Positions 1 to 9,786 of a stretch of DNA of 64,000 nucleotides are shown one piece after another. Both the position numbers and the translations under genes were made by a program. The stretch is from Noviherbaspirillum sp. L7-7A (GTDB taxonomy: Bacteria; Pseudomonadota; Gammaproteobacteria; Burkholderiales; Burkholderiaceae_D). The first letter of the stretch is position 1. Each line of letters begins with the position of its first letter. The stretch is taken from positions 620,001 through 684,000 of the forward strand of contig NZ_JAHQRJ010000001.1 in the NCBI RefSeq assembly GCF_019052805.1, read 5' to 3'. The notes beneath the pieces were generated by a model. It worked only from the letters and a program-made list of their open reading frames with translations. It searched no databases and was not told the origin of the DNA.

Positions 1-1149
1 GACCGGCGCGACAACCAAGACAACTGCTTCTACCGTCACCACCGCCAAGCCAGCGGCGCCGCAAGCACGGGTAGTGTTCCTGCACAGAGGAGACGACAGG
101 TTGACTCCGGTATGGGAACACTACTGCGAGTGCGCGATGCTGCTCCATGGTACTTCCTACCCCGATACCTGTGGCAGTGAGCTGGTCAGGCAGGTCGGAC
201 GCATACCATCCACAACAAGTAATTGCACTCTTGACAATGACTTTGCTGAAGGCTTCATCGGCTTGGTGGATGCAAAATTTGCGACCGATGAAAGCATGCA
301 AGCGTTGGCCCGCCAAATGAATTCCTGGTGGGATTACCAGAAGAGGACCAGATCCGCACAGGGAGAAAAGCTGGGTGTGTGGATAAGCCTGTTCAACTGT
401 GCGTTGCGGGTGGCGAAAGCGCTGCTCAGGGAAGGGAGTTCTGCAGGCACGCAGTCTTCCGCTGCCCATCTGGACAAATTGCGTAGAGTGATCGATAACA
501 GAAGCAAGGAGCTGGTCCGGATTCACCTAGGCGATCAGCATTCGAACGTCACCAGTGCGCTGATAAAACTGGGCAATGCTTCGCCCAGGCAGATGCCCAG
601 GCCGCTCCCCATAAGCATCGGCGCGCTGGTTCGATGGCTGCCTTGTTCCCTGTTTCATCGCCCGAAGGCGGAAAGAAAGCGCTCCTGGAGCTTCCAGAGG
701 AACAACTTGCCGGCTTTGACTCCAAGGAAAAAGCGCTGCTCGGCTGGAAAAAGAAAGCCGACAAGAAGTTCGAAAAATATCACATCGACCAATCCGTATT
801 GCGACTGTTCGAGCAATGTTTTGGCGTCTTCACCAAGGGTTGGTCAGACATTTATTGCGTTGCGTACAAATTTCTGGCTCTGGTCGGCTTTGCCGAAGCG
901 GCCAAGGGGATTGCCATTCGTGATGCCCTGGTCGAAGAAATCGAAAATGAATTAGGTTATGTCAATGAAATATTGCTCTTCCGTGAAAAGATCAAAGCGC
1001 TTGTCAGACCGGACTCGGGCGCATTGCCGGAAGAAAGAGCGTATTTCCGGATATGGCTCGACTTTTTCCAGCAAGTCAGTGTGCTGATGGATTTCAGGCG
1101 CAGCAATCGGGAAACCGCAGTGGGCGAGTCGCCTGAAATAACGGGATGA
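1..1149 (+). pseudogene. Unrecognised gene, 5' end outside window, apparently frameshifted
   Basis: One reading frame is open from base 2 without any start being needed, so the gene begins upstream of the window. It opens with a Thr/Ala-rich linker-like stretch and continues as an ordinary mixed helical protein to about base 570. There the protein-like sequence moves to the -1 frame, which is open from 487 and ends with TGA at 1147-1149. The joined product would have about 370 visible residues. The original frame runs on to 955, but as Arg/Lys/Ser-rich nonsense. No classical slippery heptamer is visible at the switch, so a mutation or a sequencing error is more likely than programmed frameshifting. 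I recognise no domain. Codon use is less GC-biased than in neighbouring housekeeping genes. The C-terminal part (from ATG 634) could also be expressed as a separate 171-aa protein. Confidence 0.5.
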
Positions 1150-1177
1150 CATCCCGGATGACGTCCTTCCGCTTGGA

Positions 1178-1552
1178 ATGAAGGCGGGTATGGACAGGCC
1201 GGTTCTCCAGGACAAAAAGGGCAACCGTAAGAATTCGCCTGCAGCCGAAAGTGTGCCTGACAGCGAGTCTTCAGCACCAAGTCGGCCGACTAGTCCGGCA
1301 AGCGTTTGCAGGCAGAAGAAAAAGCGGGCAACGCTCGAGGTGAGGCAGCAGGAGGCCGGTCCGGTTCGAGCAGGAGAAGGGAAAAAAGCAAAGCCCAAGG
1401 CAATACGGCACGAACAGGAAACAAATGCCGACATCCGGGAGACCGGAGAAGGCGACAAGTCCGGGAATGTCGGCAAGGAAAAAAAGGCAGCGAAGGAAGA
1501 CAGGATCGAGAAGAAACCGGGCAAAACCGCTAAAGGCACAAAGGATGATTAA
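1178..1552 (+). CDS. Small Lys/Glu-rich, probably disordered protein
   Basis: This ORF would give 124 aa, very rich in Lys, Glu, Gly and Arg, with runs such as EKKAAKEDRIEKK in the C-terminal third. It contains no hydrophobic core, signal peptide or domain that I recognise. It starts 28 bases after the preceding broken gene and ends 3 bases before the next ATG, which suggests an operon-like cluster. The Shine-Dalgarno signal is weak. Composition alone could produce such an ORF, so its reality is uncertain. A nucleic-acid-binding tail or an effector accessory protein are possible but unsupported guesses. Confidence 0.35.
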   Translation: MKAGMDRPVLQDKKGNRKNSPAAESVPDSESSAPSRPTSPASVCRQKKKRATLEVRQQEAGPVRAGEGKKAKPKAIRHEQETNADIRETGEGDKSGNVGKEKKAAKEDRIEKKPGKTAKGTKDD

Positions 1553-1555
1553 GCA

Positions 1556-1825
1556 ATGCCCGTCCCGAACTTGCCGGTCTCTGAAGCAAGCCCGGAATGG
1601 CTGGCGGCTTACCCATTGAGAAACCTTCTGGAAGCCTGGAGCGCTTCCGGCTTGACTACCCTGGCGAGAAAGACAAAACAGGCACGCAACAGGCCGCGGC
1701 TCTTCGCCAGTGCGTCGACAGCGGATTGCCGCGATGCGGCGCCGAAGTCAATTTGGTCGGAATTGAGAAGCGGGCCAAAGCGGAAGTCCATTCATGGCCT
1801 TCCGCCCTGGTTGCAGGCGGTTTGA
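1556..1825 (+). CDS. Hypothetical protein, possibly frameshifted
   Basis: An ATG lies 3 bases after the stop of the Lys-rich ORF, with AAAGGA about 10 bases upstream, and gives an 89-aa product. The first 30 residues look protein-like; the rest is basic and low in structure. The -1 frame (from about 1630 to 1890) looks at least as protein-like over the second half, so this may be a second broken gene read across a shift near 1640. No family is recognised. Together with the broken gene at the window start it suggests a decaying accessory cluster next to minCDE. Confidence 0.3.
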   Translation: MPVPNLPVSEASPEWLAAYPLRNLLEAWSASGLTTLARKTKQARNRPRLFASASTADCRDAAPKSIWSELRSGPKRKSIHGLPPWLQAV

Positions 1826-1891
1826 GATGCACGGCTGGAACTGGCGTCAAGCACACGCCATGCTGTGTTGCTCACGGTAGTCGCAGATAAA

Positions 1892-2152
1892 TCAGCGTGG
1901 CGCGGCGTCCGGCAGTACCACGTTCACATCCAGCACTTCCAGGTTGCCCTGGCGATCAAGTGAAATCTTGATGTCGTCGGCATTGACCTTGGTGTACTTG
2001 GAAATGACTTCGATCAGCTCCTTGTGCAGGGCCGGCAAAAAGTCAGGTCCTGCGGTGCCATTGCGCTCGCGCGCGATGATGATCTGCAGCCGTTCCTTGG
2101 CCGCGTTGGCGGACTTGGGTTTGTTGCTGAACAGGAAAGAGAGCAGGGCCAT
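1892..2152 (-). CDS. minE: Cell division topological specificity factor MinE
   Basis: This 86-aa protein begins [15 protein letters not shown], the amphipathic membrane-targeting start of MinE, followed by the helix with [12 protein letters not shown] that contacts MinD and stimulates its ATPase. The C-terminal half is the anti-MinCD/topology domain. It is the last gene of minC-minD-minE; its ATG is separated by one base from the MinD stop, so translation is probably coupled. Length matches the family (about 85-90 aa). MinE drives pole-to-pole oscillation of MinCD so that the Z ring forms only at mid-cell. Confidence 0.97.
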   Translation of the reverse strand: MALLSFLFSNKPKSANAAKERLQIIIARERNGTAGPDFLPALHKELIEVISKYTKVNADDIKISLDRQGNLEVLDVNVVLPDAAPR

Positions 2153-2153
2153 G

Positions 2154-2969
2154 TCACTTGCCTCTAAAGATTCTCTGGAACAGCCCGGGTTTTTCATAGG
2201 TGGTAAAGCGCATCGGCACATCCTCGCCGAGGAAACGCGATACCACGTCCTTGTAAGCCTGCGACACGTCGCTGCCTTCGATATGGATGGCAGGATTGCC
2301 CTGGTTGGAAGCATGCAGGACCGATTCCGACTCGGGAATGATGCCGATCAGCGGTATGCGCAGGATCTCCTGCACGTCGGTATAGGACAGCATTTCGCCG
2401 GCTTCGACGCGCTTGGGCACGTAGCGGGTAATCAGCAGGTGTTCCTTGACCGGCTCTCCGCCCGATTGGGCACGCCGCGACTTGGCCTGGATGATGCCCA
2501 GGATGCGATCGGAGTCGCGCACCGAGGAGACTTCCGGATTGGTGACAATCACTGCCTCGTCGGCAAAGGTCAGCGCCATCACGGCGCCGCGCTCGATGCC
2601 GGCAGGGGAATCGCAGATCACGTATTCGAAGTCCATTGCCGCCAGGTCCTTCAGCACCCGTTCCACGCCGTCTTCGGTCAGCGCGTCCTTGTCGCGGGTT
2701 TGCGATGCCGGCAGCACGAACAGGTTCTCGCAATGCTTGTCCTTGATCAGCGCCTGGTTCAGGGTGGCTTCCTGGTTGATCACATTGATCAGGTCGTACA
2801 CCACGCGCCGTTCGCAGCCCATGATCAGGTCGAGGTTGCGCAGGCCGACGTCGAAATCGAGCACGGCGGTCTTGTGGCCGCGCAGAGCCAGGCCGGACGC
2901 GAAGCTGGCGCTGGAAGTGGTTTTGCCAACGCCGCCCTTGCCGGACGTTACGACGATTATCTTTGCCAC
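2154..2969 (-). CDS. minD: Septum site-determining ATPase MinD
   Basis: The 271-aa product is a ParA/MinD-type ATPase. The deviant Walker A motif [10 protein letters not shown] lies near residue 8, and the C-terminus ends in an amphipathic helix ([10 protein letters not shown]) that binds the membrane in the ATP form. I chose the GTG at 2969 because AAAGGAG lies 7 bases upstream; a TTG at 2975 is open but sits almost on that ribosome binding site. MinD recruits MinC to the membrane and is displaced by MinE. It lies between minC (39 bases away) and minE (1 base away) in one minus-strand operon. Confidence 0.97.
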   Translation of the reverse strand: MAKIIVVTSGKGGVGKTTSSASFASGLALRGHKTAVLDFDVGLRNLDLIMGCERRVVYDLINVINQEATLNQALIKDKHCENLFVLPASQTRDKDALTEDGVERVLKDLAAMDFEYVICDSPAGIERGAVMALTFADEAVIVTNPEVSSVRDSDRILGIIQAKSRRAQSGGEPVKEHLLITRYVPKRVEAGEMLSYTDVQEILRIPLIGIIPESESVLHASNQGNPAIHIEGSDVSQAYKDVVSRFLGEDVPMRFTTYEKPGLFQRIFRGK

Positions 2970-3008
2970 AAACAAACTCCTTTATTAGAAAAACGGTGTT
3001 GACAACGT

Positions 3009-3788
3009 TTAACGATGCAATGCGCTCGTCATTGCGATGATTTCAATGCGGTCGCCCAGCAGGCGCACCTGGCCCGGCGCATGCGCCAGGTCCTTGGGCA
3101 GTCCATCATCGAATGTGCGGTAATAGCCGGCAATCGACACCAGCTCGGGTTCCATGCTCATGGCGAAAATGCGGGCAGTGCTGTCGCCCGAGGCACCGGC
3201 CAGCGCTCGGCCGCGCAGCGGTGCGTAGACATGGATGCTGCCATCGGCAATCAGTTCAGCGCCATTATTGACAGCGGCGGTAACGATCAGGTCGCAGCCA
3301 TGGGCATAGACCCGCTGGCCGGCACGCACCGGCGTATCGATGATCATGGCGCCGCGTGCCACCGGTTGCTGCGCCACGGGCGCCGGCTGTGCCGGTGCGG
3401 GTTGCGGCGCGGGAGCCGCTGGCGCAGGCGCTGGCTCCTGCACCGCGCGCGGCGTGCCGCGGGGCTTGGCAACCACATCCAGCGACAGGCCTTGCGCCAG
3501 TATTTCCGCTTCCAGTGCCGGCGGCGCATTGCGCACCGCAACCGGATTGAGTCCATGCGACTTGAACAGGGCAACCAGGCCCGGCCAGTCGACCGTTGCG
3601 GGCGCAGGCGCCATCGAGCCAAGGTCGATGATGGCGAATTCGCCGTCGAAGTAATCGGCGGCGCCGCCCGTCATTTCCGTCATTGCCGCCTGCAGCACAG
3701 GCATGCTGGTATCGCCGAGGATGGCCGCGACCGCGACGACAGTGGAAATCTTGATTTCGATGGGCTTGCGCACTTGGGTATTGGACAT
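3009..3788 (-). CDS. minC: Septum site-determining protein MinC
   Basis: This 259-aa inhibitor of FtsZ polymerisation has an N-terminal FtsZ-interacting domain (about residues 1-110), a Pro/Ala-rich linker of roughly 40 residues with repeated PAPAPA-like stretches, and a C-terminal beta-helical domain (from about 155, [18 protein letters not shown]) that binds MinD. The start [13 protein letters not shown] fits the family; upstream codons are open but not conserved-looking, and no strong Shine-Dalgarno is visible. It is first in the minCDE operon. The promoter presumably lies in 3789-4070, which also serves the opposite-strand hypothetical gene. Confidence 0.95.
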   Translation of the reverse strand: MSNTQVRKPIEIKISTVVAVAAILGDTSMPVLQAAMTEMTGGAADYFDGEFAIIDLGSMAPAPATVDWPGLVALFKSHGLNPVAVRNAPPALEAEILAQGLSLDVVAKPRGTPRAVQEPAPAPAAPAPQPAPAQPAPVAQQPVARGAMIIDTPVRAGQRVYAHGCDLIVTAAVNNGAELIADGSIHVYAPLRGRALAGASGDSTARIFAMSMEPELVSIAGYYRTFDDGLPKDLAHAPGQVRLLGDRIEIIAMTSALHR

Positions 3789-4077
3789 AAGAAACCAGGG
3801 ATGAAGACAGAAGATTTCCGGACCGGCGAACTTGTGGCGCCAGAACGAATATTGCAGGCACTCAATAAAACGGGCCGCGATCCGGCGGCCCACTTGCAAG
3901 GGTGCTTGTAACCGCTTGCAGTCCGGCGGCCATTATAACGTCAACCGTTCGGCTTTCTTCTTCCTCTGGTGACATAAAGCCGGGTGAAAACCGATTTACT
4001 GGCCGCCGCATGCGTCAAGGAAGTCATGAATCCGGCGCAAAGGTTACAAAGCAGATTTTTTCAAGGAGACAATGTCC

Positions 4078-4464
4078 ATGAATCCCGTTAACCGTTCCGT
4101 ATTCGCTGGGTTGCGTGATGCCCACTGGGATCGCGACACCGAAAGCACCGAATCCTGCTCGGAGGAGCTTGCCGGCGACAGACTGGATCACGAGGCGGTA
4201 TCGCAACTTGCCCGTGCCCTGATGGCATGGACTCCCGAGCTGATCGGACCCGATGTCGCCGCTTGCGCGTCCCATCCCGCCGCTGGCACCTTCGCGCTAT
4301 TCCTGACACAACTGGAAATCGAAACACGTCCGAGGCTGCAATTGCGCAATGAAGTGCTGGCATGGCTGAAGGGGCTGGGCGGCAATGCAGCCGAACAGCA
4401 GCAAGTGCTGGACAAGGTCGGGGAAAACGGTGCAACCATTCCGGCGATGGTCCTCTATCGCTAA
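4078..4464 (+). CDS. Hypothetical protein, 128 aa
   Basis: An acidic soluble protein with no signal peptide or membrane segment. AAGGAG lies 9 bases before ATG 4078, which I prefer to the ATG at 4072 only 3 bases from the same site. The C-terminal half is helical (EIETRPRLQLRNEVLAWLKG). I recognise no family. It stands alone between the divergent minC and the convergent acyl-CoA dehydrogenase operon. The good ribosome binding site and normal codon use support a real gene; function unknown. Confidence 0.65.
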   Translation: MNPVNRSVFAGLRDAHWDRDTESTESCSEELAGDRLDHEAVSQLARALMAWTPELIGPDVAACASHPAAGTFALFLTQLEIETRPRLQLRNEVLAWLKGLGGNAAEQQQVLDKVGENGATIPAMVLYR

Positions 4465-4514
4465 TTGCGCGGGACGGACTGAGCAGCGACTGGCTGCAAA
4501 TTCCGCCAAAAAAA

Positions 4515-4545
4515 GCAAAGGCCGCGGACTCGCCGCGGCCTTTGC
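4515..4545 (-). terminator. Rho-independent terminator of the acyl-CoA dehydrogenase operon
   Basis: A perfect 13-bp stem (arms GCAAAGGCCGCGG and its complement) with a 5-base loop is followed, read on the minus strand, by seven T residues. It lies 28 bases past the stop of the last gene of the minus-strand operon. Confidence 0.9.
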
Positions 4546-4572
4546 GTCTCAGGGCGGTCCTTGTGACTGGCT

Positions 4573-5715
4573 TCAGGCCAGCGCGGCCGCCACCTGTTCC
4601 AGATGCGTGTCCGTGCTGCCGAACTGCATCTCGATGGCCATCAGGCGCTTGAAGTAATGACTCACATCGAGCTCGTCGGTAACGCCCATGCCGCCGTGCA
4701 GCTGTACCGCCTGCTGGCCGACGAAGCGGCAGGCCTGGCCAACCACGACCTTGGCGGCCGACAGGTCGCGCCGGCGGCGCGCCAGGTCGGTGTCGGTGCA
4801 GCGCACCGAGGCCAGATAGGCCATCGAACGCGCCTGCTCGATATGCAACACCATGTCGGCCATCCTGTGCTGCAGCGCCTGGAATTTGCCGATCGGCACG
4901 CCGAACTGCTTGCGGGTGCGGGCATACTCCACCGTGGCCGCCAGCAGCTTGTCGAGCGCGCCGACGGCTTCGGCGCAGATCGCGGCCAGGCCGGCATCGA
5001 GTACTTCGCCGATACGGCTTTCCGCGTCGTCGCTGGACTCGCCCAGCAGGGCCTGCGCCGGCACGGTGACGTCGTCGAGCAGGATCTCGCCGCCGATCGC
5101 GCCGTCGACCATGGGGAAGGGCGTGATGCGCAGGCCGGCCGCATCCTTGGGCACGGCGAAGACGGCCAGGGCGCCGGGCTGGTCCGGACCTTCGATGCGG
5201 GCCGTCACCAGCAGCACGTCGGCATGGGGCGCATAGGCAATCATGCTCTTGCGGCCGTTGAGCACATAGCTGCCGTCGTCCTCGCGGGCGCTGGTCTCGA
5301 TGGCTTTCCAGTCGAAGCGGCTGGCCGCCTCGTCATGGGCAAACACCGCGATCATCTCGCCGCTGGCCAGTGCCGGCAGCATCGCTTCCTTCTGCGCCGG
5401 GCTGCCCAGCGTGGCCAGCGCCTTCGTCGCCATGACCGCGCTGGAGAGAAAGGGCTCCAGCACCAGGCCTTCGCCCAGCGCCGTCATCACCAGCATGGTG
5501 TCGATGGCGTTGCCGCCCAGGCCGCCGTCTTCTTCCGGCACGTTCAGCGCGGTCAGGCCGAGGTCGGCCAAGCCCTGCCAGACCTTGCGGTCGGCGCGGC
5601 CCTCGCGCGCCGCCCTGGCGCGCTCGCGCCGGGTGTCGAAGCTGTAATCCCGGGCGATGAAGCGCCGCGTGGTGTCCTGCAGCATCTGCTGCTCTTCCGT
5701 GAATGTGAAGTCCAT
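4573..5715 (-). CDS. Acyl-CoA dehydrogenase, PimD-like small subunit
   Basis: A 380-aa flavoprotein of the acyl-CoA dehydrogenase family: N-terminal helical domain, middle beta domain, and a C-terminal helical domain with RKQFGVPIGKFQALQHRMAD and QLHGGMGVTDE. It resembles the small subunit of pimeloyl-CoA dehydrogenase (PimD of the pim operon), which pairs with a large PimC-type subunit, and such a gene lies immediately upstream with a 3-base gap. The predicted role is FAD-dependent alpha,beta-dehydrogenation of an acyl- or dicarboxylyl-CoA. The usual catalytic Glu-containing EGT/GSNE motif is not obvious in its C-terminal end, consistent with the second subunit of a pair. Last gene of a four-gene operon ending at the terminator 4515-4545. 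Confidence 0.85.
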   Translation of the reverse strand: MDFTFTEEQQMLQDTTRRFIARDYSFDTRRERARAAREGRADRKVWQGLADLGLTALNVPEEDGGLGGNAIDTMLVMTALGEGLVLEPFLSSAVMATKALATLGSPAQKEAMLPALASGEMIAVFAHDEAASRFDWKAIETSAREDDGSYVLNGRKSMIAYAPHADVLLVTARIEGPDQPGALAVFAVPKDAAGLRITPFPMVDGAIGGEILLDDVTVPAQALLGESSDDAESRIGEVLDAGLAAICAEAVGALDKLLAATVEYARTRKQFGVPIGKFQALQHRMADMVLHIEQARSMAYLASVRCTDTDLARRRRDLSAAKVVVGQACRFVGQQAVQLHGGMGVTDELDVSHYFKRLMAIEMQFGSTDTHLEQVAAALA

Positions 5716-5718
5716 GTC

Positions 5719-6915
5719 TTACAGTCCCAGGATCATTTGCGAGATGATGTTTTTCTGAATCTCGTTGGAGCCGCCATAGATCGACAGCTTGCGCATGTTG
5801 AGATAGCCGGCGGCCAGCGGCGTGGCATAGTCGGGGCCGATATGCTCGCCCTGATAGCCGGCCGCCATTGCCTCGCGCCGCAGCTGCAGCGCATACGGTC
5901 CGACCGCCTGGGTCAGCAGCTCGGTGATGGCCTGCTGGATCTCGGTGCCCTTGATCTTCAGGATCGACGCTTCCGGCCCCGGCGCGCGATGCTCGGCTTC
6001 TGCCGACAGCACACGCAGATTGGTGATTTCCAGCGCGGTCAGGTCGACTTCCACCTGCGCCACGCGGGCGGCGAACATCGGGTCCTTCAGGAGCGGCTTG
6101 CCATTCTTCTGCTCCTGCAGCGCAACCCGCTTCAGGCGTGCCAGCTCGCGCTTGGCGATGCCGATGCCGGCAATGTTGGTGCGCTCGTGGCCCAGCAGGA
6201 ACTTGGCATAGGTCCAGCCCTTGTTCTCCTCGCCGATCAGGTTCTCGACCGGCACCCGCACGTTCTCGAAGTAGACTTCATTGACCTCGTGCGCGCCGTC
6301 CATCGTGATGATGGGACGCACCGTGATCCCTGGCGTGTCCATCTTCACCAGCAGGAAGGAAATGCCGCGCTGCGCCTTGGCTTCGAAGTCGGTGCGCACC
6401 AGGCAGAAGATCCAGTCGGCATACTGGCCCAGCGTGGTCCAGGTTTTCTGGCCATTGAGCACGTATTCGTTGCCTTCCCGTACCGCGCGCATCTTCAGCG
6501 AGGCCAGGTCGGAGCCGGCGCCGGGTTCGGAATAACCCTGGCACCACCATTCCTCGGCCGCCAGGATCTTGGGCAGGAAGCGCTGCTGCTGCGCCGGCGA
6601 GCCGAAGGCCATGATGACCGGCGCCACCATCTTCAGGCCGAAGGGCACCGCGCGCGGCGCGCCGGCCGCGGCCGACTCTTCCTCGAAGATGTACTGCTGG
6701 GTGGCATTCCAGCCGGTGCCGCCGAACTGCTGCGGCCAGGCCGGCGCGCCCCAGCCCTGCTCATGCAGGATGCGCTGCCAGCGCACATAGTCGTCGCGCT
6801 CGACGATCAGGCCGCCCAGTACTTTCTTGCGGATGTCGGCCGGCAGCTTTTCCTGCATGAAGCTGCGCACCTGTTCCCGGAATGCGGTTTCTTCCGCTGT
6901 GAAGTTCAAGTCCAT
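5719..6915 (-). CDS. Acyl-CoA dehydrogenase, PimC-like large subunit
   Basis: This 398-aa acyl-CoA dehydrogenase has the flavin-binding WCQGYSEPGAGSDLASL segment near residue 125, the middle-domain NGQKTWTTLGQYADW segment, and a C-terminal SIYGGSNEIQKNIIS motif typical of the PimC/FadE group. GGAG lies 6 bases before the ATG. It is followed after 3 bases by the small subunit gene and preceded, 20 bases away, by glutaryl-CoA dehydrogenase. The probable job is the first oxidation step of beta-oxidation of a medium-chain dicarboxylate (pimelate-like) or fatty acyl-CoA; the chain length cannot be read from sequence. Confidence 0.88.
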   Translation of the reverse strand: MDLNFTAEETAFREQVRSFMQEKLPADIRKKVLGGLIVERDDYVRWQRILHEQGWGAPAWPQQFGGTGWNATQQYIFEEESAAAGAPRAVPFGLKMVAPVIMAFGSPAQQQRFLPKILAAEEWWCQGYSEPGAGSDLASLKMRAVREGNEYVLNGQKTWTTLGQYADWIFCLVRTDFEAKAQRGISFLLVKMDTPGITVRPIITMDGAHEVNEVYFENVRVPVENLIGEENKGWTYAKFLLGHERTNIAGIGIAKRELARLKRVALQEQKNGKPLLKDPMFAARVAQVEVDLTALEITNLRVLSAEAEHRAPGPEASILKIKGTEIQQAITELLTQAVGPYALQLRREAMAAGYQGEHIGPDYATPLAAGYLNMRKLSIYGGSNEIQKNIISQMILGL

Positions 6916-6935
6916 GTTGGTCTCCGACGCCGCTC

Positions 6936-8114
6936 TCAGAACGCGGCGATGCCGGTTTGTTCGCGGCCCAGGATCAGCGCATGGATGTCGTGGGTGCCTT
7001 CATAGGTATTGACCACTTCAAGGTTGACCATGTGGCGGATCACGCCGAACTCGTCCGAGATGCCATTGCCGCCCAGCATGTCGCGCGCCATGCGGGCCAC
7101 GTCCAGCGCCTTGCCGCAGGAATTGCGCTTCATGATCGAGGTGATCGAGGTCGCCGCCGTGCCTTCGTCCTTCATCCGGCCCAACCGCAGGCAGCCCTGC
7201 AGGCCCAGCGTGATCTCGGTCTGCATGTCGGCCAGCTTCTTCTGGATCAGCTGGTTGGCCGCCAGCGGCTTGCCGAACTGCTTGCGGTCCAGCACATACT
7301 GGCGCGCGGTATGCCAGCAGGCTTCGGCCGCGCCCAGCGCGCCCCAGGCGATGCCATAGCGGGCCGAATTCAGGCAGGTGAACGGGCCCTTCAGGCCGCG
7401 CACGTCCGGGAAGGCATTCTCTTCCGGGCAGAACACGCCGTCCATCACGATTTCGCCGGTGATCGAGGCGCGCAGGCCGAACTTGCCGTGGATGGCCGGG
7501 GCCGACAGGCCCTGCATGCCCTTTTCCAGGATGAAGCCGCGGATCGCGCCTTCGTCGTCCTTGGCCCAGACCACGAACACGTCAGCGATCGGGGAGTTGG
7601 AAATCCACATCTTGGCGCCGGTCAGCTCGTAGCCGCCATTGACCTTCTTGGCGCGGGTAATCATGGAGCCGGGGTCGGAACCGTGGTTCGGCTCGGTCAG
7701 GCCGAAGCAGCCTATCCACTCGCCGCGGGCCAGCTTGGGCAGGAACTTCTGCTTCTGCTGCTCGGTGCCGAATTCATAGATGGGCACCATCACCAATGAG
7801 GACTGCACGCTCATCATCGAGCGGTAGCCGGAGTCGACGCGCTCGACTTCGCGCGCGATCAGGCCGTAGCTGACATAGTTCAGGCCGGGGCCGCCGTACT
7901 GTTCGGGAATGGTCGGGCCGAGCAGGCCGAGTTCGCCCATTTCGCGGAAGATGGCGGGGTCGGTGGTCTCGTTGCGGAAGGCTTCCAGCACGCGCGGCTG
8001 CAGCTTGTCCTGGCAGTATGCAGCCGCGGCATCGCGCACCATGCGCTCTTCGTCAGTCAGCTGCTGGTCCAGCAGCAGCGGGTCGTCCCAGTGGAATTGT
8101 GCTTTGGCTTGCAT
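6936..8114 (-). CDS. gcdH: Glutaryl-CoA dehydrogenase
   Basis: The 392-aa product closely fits the glutaryl-CoA dehydrogenase family, which oxidatively decarboxylates glutaryl-CoA to crotonyl-CoA using FAD. Visible family features are [17 protein letters not shown] (flavin/substrate loop), the middle domain [17 protein letters not shown], and near the C-terminus [18 protein letters not shown], which holds the catalytic Glu. GGAG lies 6 bases before the ATG. Odd-chain dicarboxylates such as pimelate end in glutaryl-CoA, so its place between 3-hydroxyacyl-CoA dehydrogenase and a PimCD-like pair is coherent. Confidence 0.95.
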   Translation of the reverse strand: MQAKAQFHWDDPLLLDQQLTDEERMVRDAAAAYCQDKLQPRVLEAFRNETTDPAIFREMGELGLLGPTIPEQYGGPGLNYVSYGLIAREVERVDSGYRSMMSVQSSLVMVPIYEFGTEQQKQKFLPKLARGEWIGCFGLTEPNHGSDPGSMITRAKKVNGGYELTGAKMWISNSPIADVFVVWAKDDEGAIRGFILEKGMQGLSAPAIHGKFGLRASITGEIVMDGVFCPEENAFPDVRGLKGPFTCLNSARYGIAWGALGAAEACWHTARQYVLDRKQFGKPLAANQLIQKKLADMQTEITLGLQGCLRLGRMKDEGTAATSITSIMKRNSCGKALDVARMARDMLGGNGISDEFGVIRHMVNLEVVNTYEGTHDIHALILGREQTGIAAF

Positions 8115-8186
8115 GGCGTTCTCCAGATTGAATGTTCGTTCTAAGGCAAGGGGTGGCCAACGTGAAACAGCGCAGGCCGGTTCGGA

Positions 8187-9728
8187 TCAGACTTCGCGCT
8201 GCAACAGCGACAGGCCGAGTTCGGCGCGGCGCCGCAGCCACTGGCTGGCGCGATAACGCGGGTCGCCGGTTTCCTGCAGCAGGTTGTTGAGGATGGTCAG
8301 CACCGTGCGCGCGCCCAGCTCGTCGCCCCAGGCCAGCGGACCGCGCGGATAACCCAGGCCCAGGGTGACGGCGCGGTCGATGTCGGCCGGCTCGGCGATA
8401 TTCTGCTGCGCAATCTCGGCGGCGATATTGATGATATGCGCCACCACGCGCTGCGACACCAGGCCGCTGCTGTCGCGCACCAGGCTGACCGGCACGCCGT
8501 CGGCGCCCAGCAGGCCGCGCGCCATCTCGGCATGGGCGGCATCGGTGGCGGGCGTGGTCATGGCCACGCGGCGGCGGGTCAGGTCGAACAGGGTTTCCAC
8601 GCCGACCGTGCGGCGCGGGTCCAGGCCCTGCGCCACGCAGCAGCGGGTGGCATCGTCGCCCAGGGGCGTAACGATGCACAGTGCGCGTTCGCTCGGCCTG
8701 GCGCCGTCTTCCAGCGATACGCCGGCTGCCTGCAGGAAAGGCGCGATGCGCGCCGCCAGTTCTGGCCGGGCCTGCGACAGCCAGACACTGGGCGGCAGGG
8801 CGGAAGAGGGCGCCGGCTCGGCGGCGACCTCCTTCTTGCCCTCGGCGCTGTAGCGGTAGAAGCCATGGCCGGCCTTGCGGCCGACCGCGCCGGCGTCCAG
8901 CATCTGGCGCGTCAGGTTCTGCGGACGGAAGCGCGGCTCTTCATAGTACTGGTGATAGATCGATTCCATCACCGGATGGGATACGTCCAGGCCGGTCAGG
9001 TCCATCAGCTCGCACGGGCCCAGCTTGAAGCCGGGGCCGTCGCGCAGGATGCGGTCCAGCGTCGGAATGTCGGTCACGTTCTCGGCCAGGATGCGCAGGC
9101 CCTCGGTGCCGAATCCGCGGCCGGCATGATTGACGATGAAGCCCGGCGTGTCCTTGGCGCGCACCGCGGTGTGGCCCCAGTGACGGCCCAGCGCCAGCAT
9201 GTAGTCGACGATTTCCGGTGAGGTCATCAGGCCGCCGATCGCCTCGACGATCTTCATCAGCGGCACCGGATTGAAGAAGTGGAAGCCGGCCACCTGTTCC
9301 GGCCGTTTCAGGCCGGCGGCAATCGACGTCACCGACAGGGAGGAGGTATTGGTTGCCAGGATGGCGCCCGGATTGACGATGTCTTCCAGCGTGCGGAACA
9401 GGGTCTTCTTCGCTTCCAGTTGTTCGACGATGGCTTCGACGATCACATGGCAACCGGCCAGTTGCTGCAGGTCGTCGCCGGCATGCAGGCGGGCGATGGC
9501 GCTGTCTGCGGCCTCGCGCTGCAGTTTGCCCTTTTCGGTCAGCATGTTGAAGGTGCCAGCCAGCGCCTGCCTGGCTGCCTCTGCGGCGCCGGCGCGGGTG
9601 TCGTTGAGCCAGACGGTGGCGCCGGCCAGCGCAGCAATCTGGGCAATGCCACGTCCCATCACGCCGCAGCCGATGATGCCGATGACCAGGTCAGGTGACG
9701 TTGGCTCAGGAAGGTAACTGGATTGCAT
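8187..9728 (-). CDS. 3-hydroxyacyl-CoA dehydrogenase (two C-terminal 3HCDH domains)
   Basis: This 513-aa protein has an N-terminal Rossmann domain (GIIGCGVMGRGIAQIAA near residue 17), the family signature GFHFFNPVPLMKIVE with its catalytic His, and two tandem C-terminal helical domains (about 205-300 and 425-510). It is of the PaaH/PaaC-like single-chain type without an enoyl-CoA hydratase domain. It oxidises L-3-hydroxyacyl-CoA to 3-oxoacyl-CoA with NAD+. AGGAG lies 7 bases before the ATG. First gene of the four-gene operon; 72 bases separate it from gcdH. No hydratase or thiolase is in the cluster, so these must be supplied elsewhere. Confidence 0.92.
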   Translation of the reverse strand: MQSSYLPEPTSPDLVIGIIGCGVMGRGIAQIAALAGATVWLNDTRAGAAEAARQALAGTFNMLTEKGKLQREAADSAIARLHAGDDLQQLAGCHVIVEAIVEQLEAKKTLFRTLEDIVNPGAILATNTSSLSVTSIAAGLKRPEQVAGFHFFNPVPLMKIVEAIGGLMTSPEIVDYMLALGRHWGHTAVRAKDTPGFIVNHAGRGFGTEGLRILAENVTDIPTLDRILRDGPGFKLGPCELMDLTGLDVSHPVMESIYHQYYEEPRFRPQNLTRQMLDAGAVGRKAGHGFYRYSAEGKKEVAAEPAPSSALPPSVWLSQARPELAARIAPFLQAAGVSLEDGARPSERALCIVTPLGDDATRCCVAQGLDPRRTVGVETLFDLTRRRVAMTTPATDAAHAEMARGLLGADGVPVSLVRDSSGLVSQRVVAHIINIAAEIAQQNIAEPADIDRAVTLGLGYPRGPLAWGDELGARTVLTILNNLLQETGDPRYRASQWLRRRAELGLSLLQREV

Positions 9729-9786
9729 GCTTGATCTCCTGCGAGGTTTTCTTGTTTCGCCGCGACGCCAGGTCGGGAGTTTTTCG

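Noticed and set aside
2970-2975. TTG 2975 as the minD start
   Set aside because: It lies one base from the AAAGGAG ribosome binding site; GTG 2969 has normal spacing and gives the family N-terminus.
4603-7005. 800-aa plus-strand ORF opposite the two acyl-CoA dehydrogenases
   Set aside because: It is an antisense shadow of GC-rich coding DNA: rich in Arg, His, Gly and Ala, with no family resemblance, while the minus-strand frames are clear enzymes.
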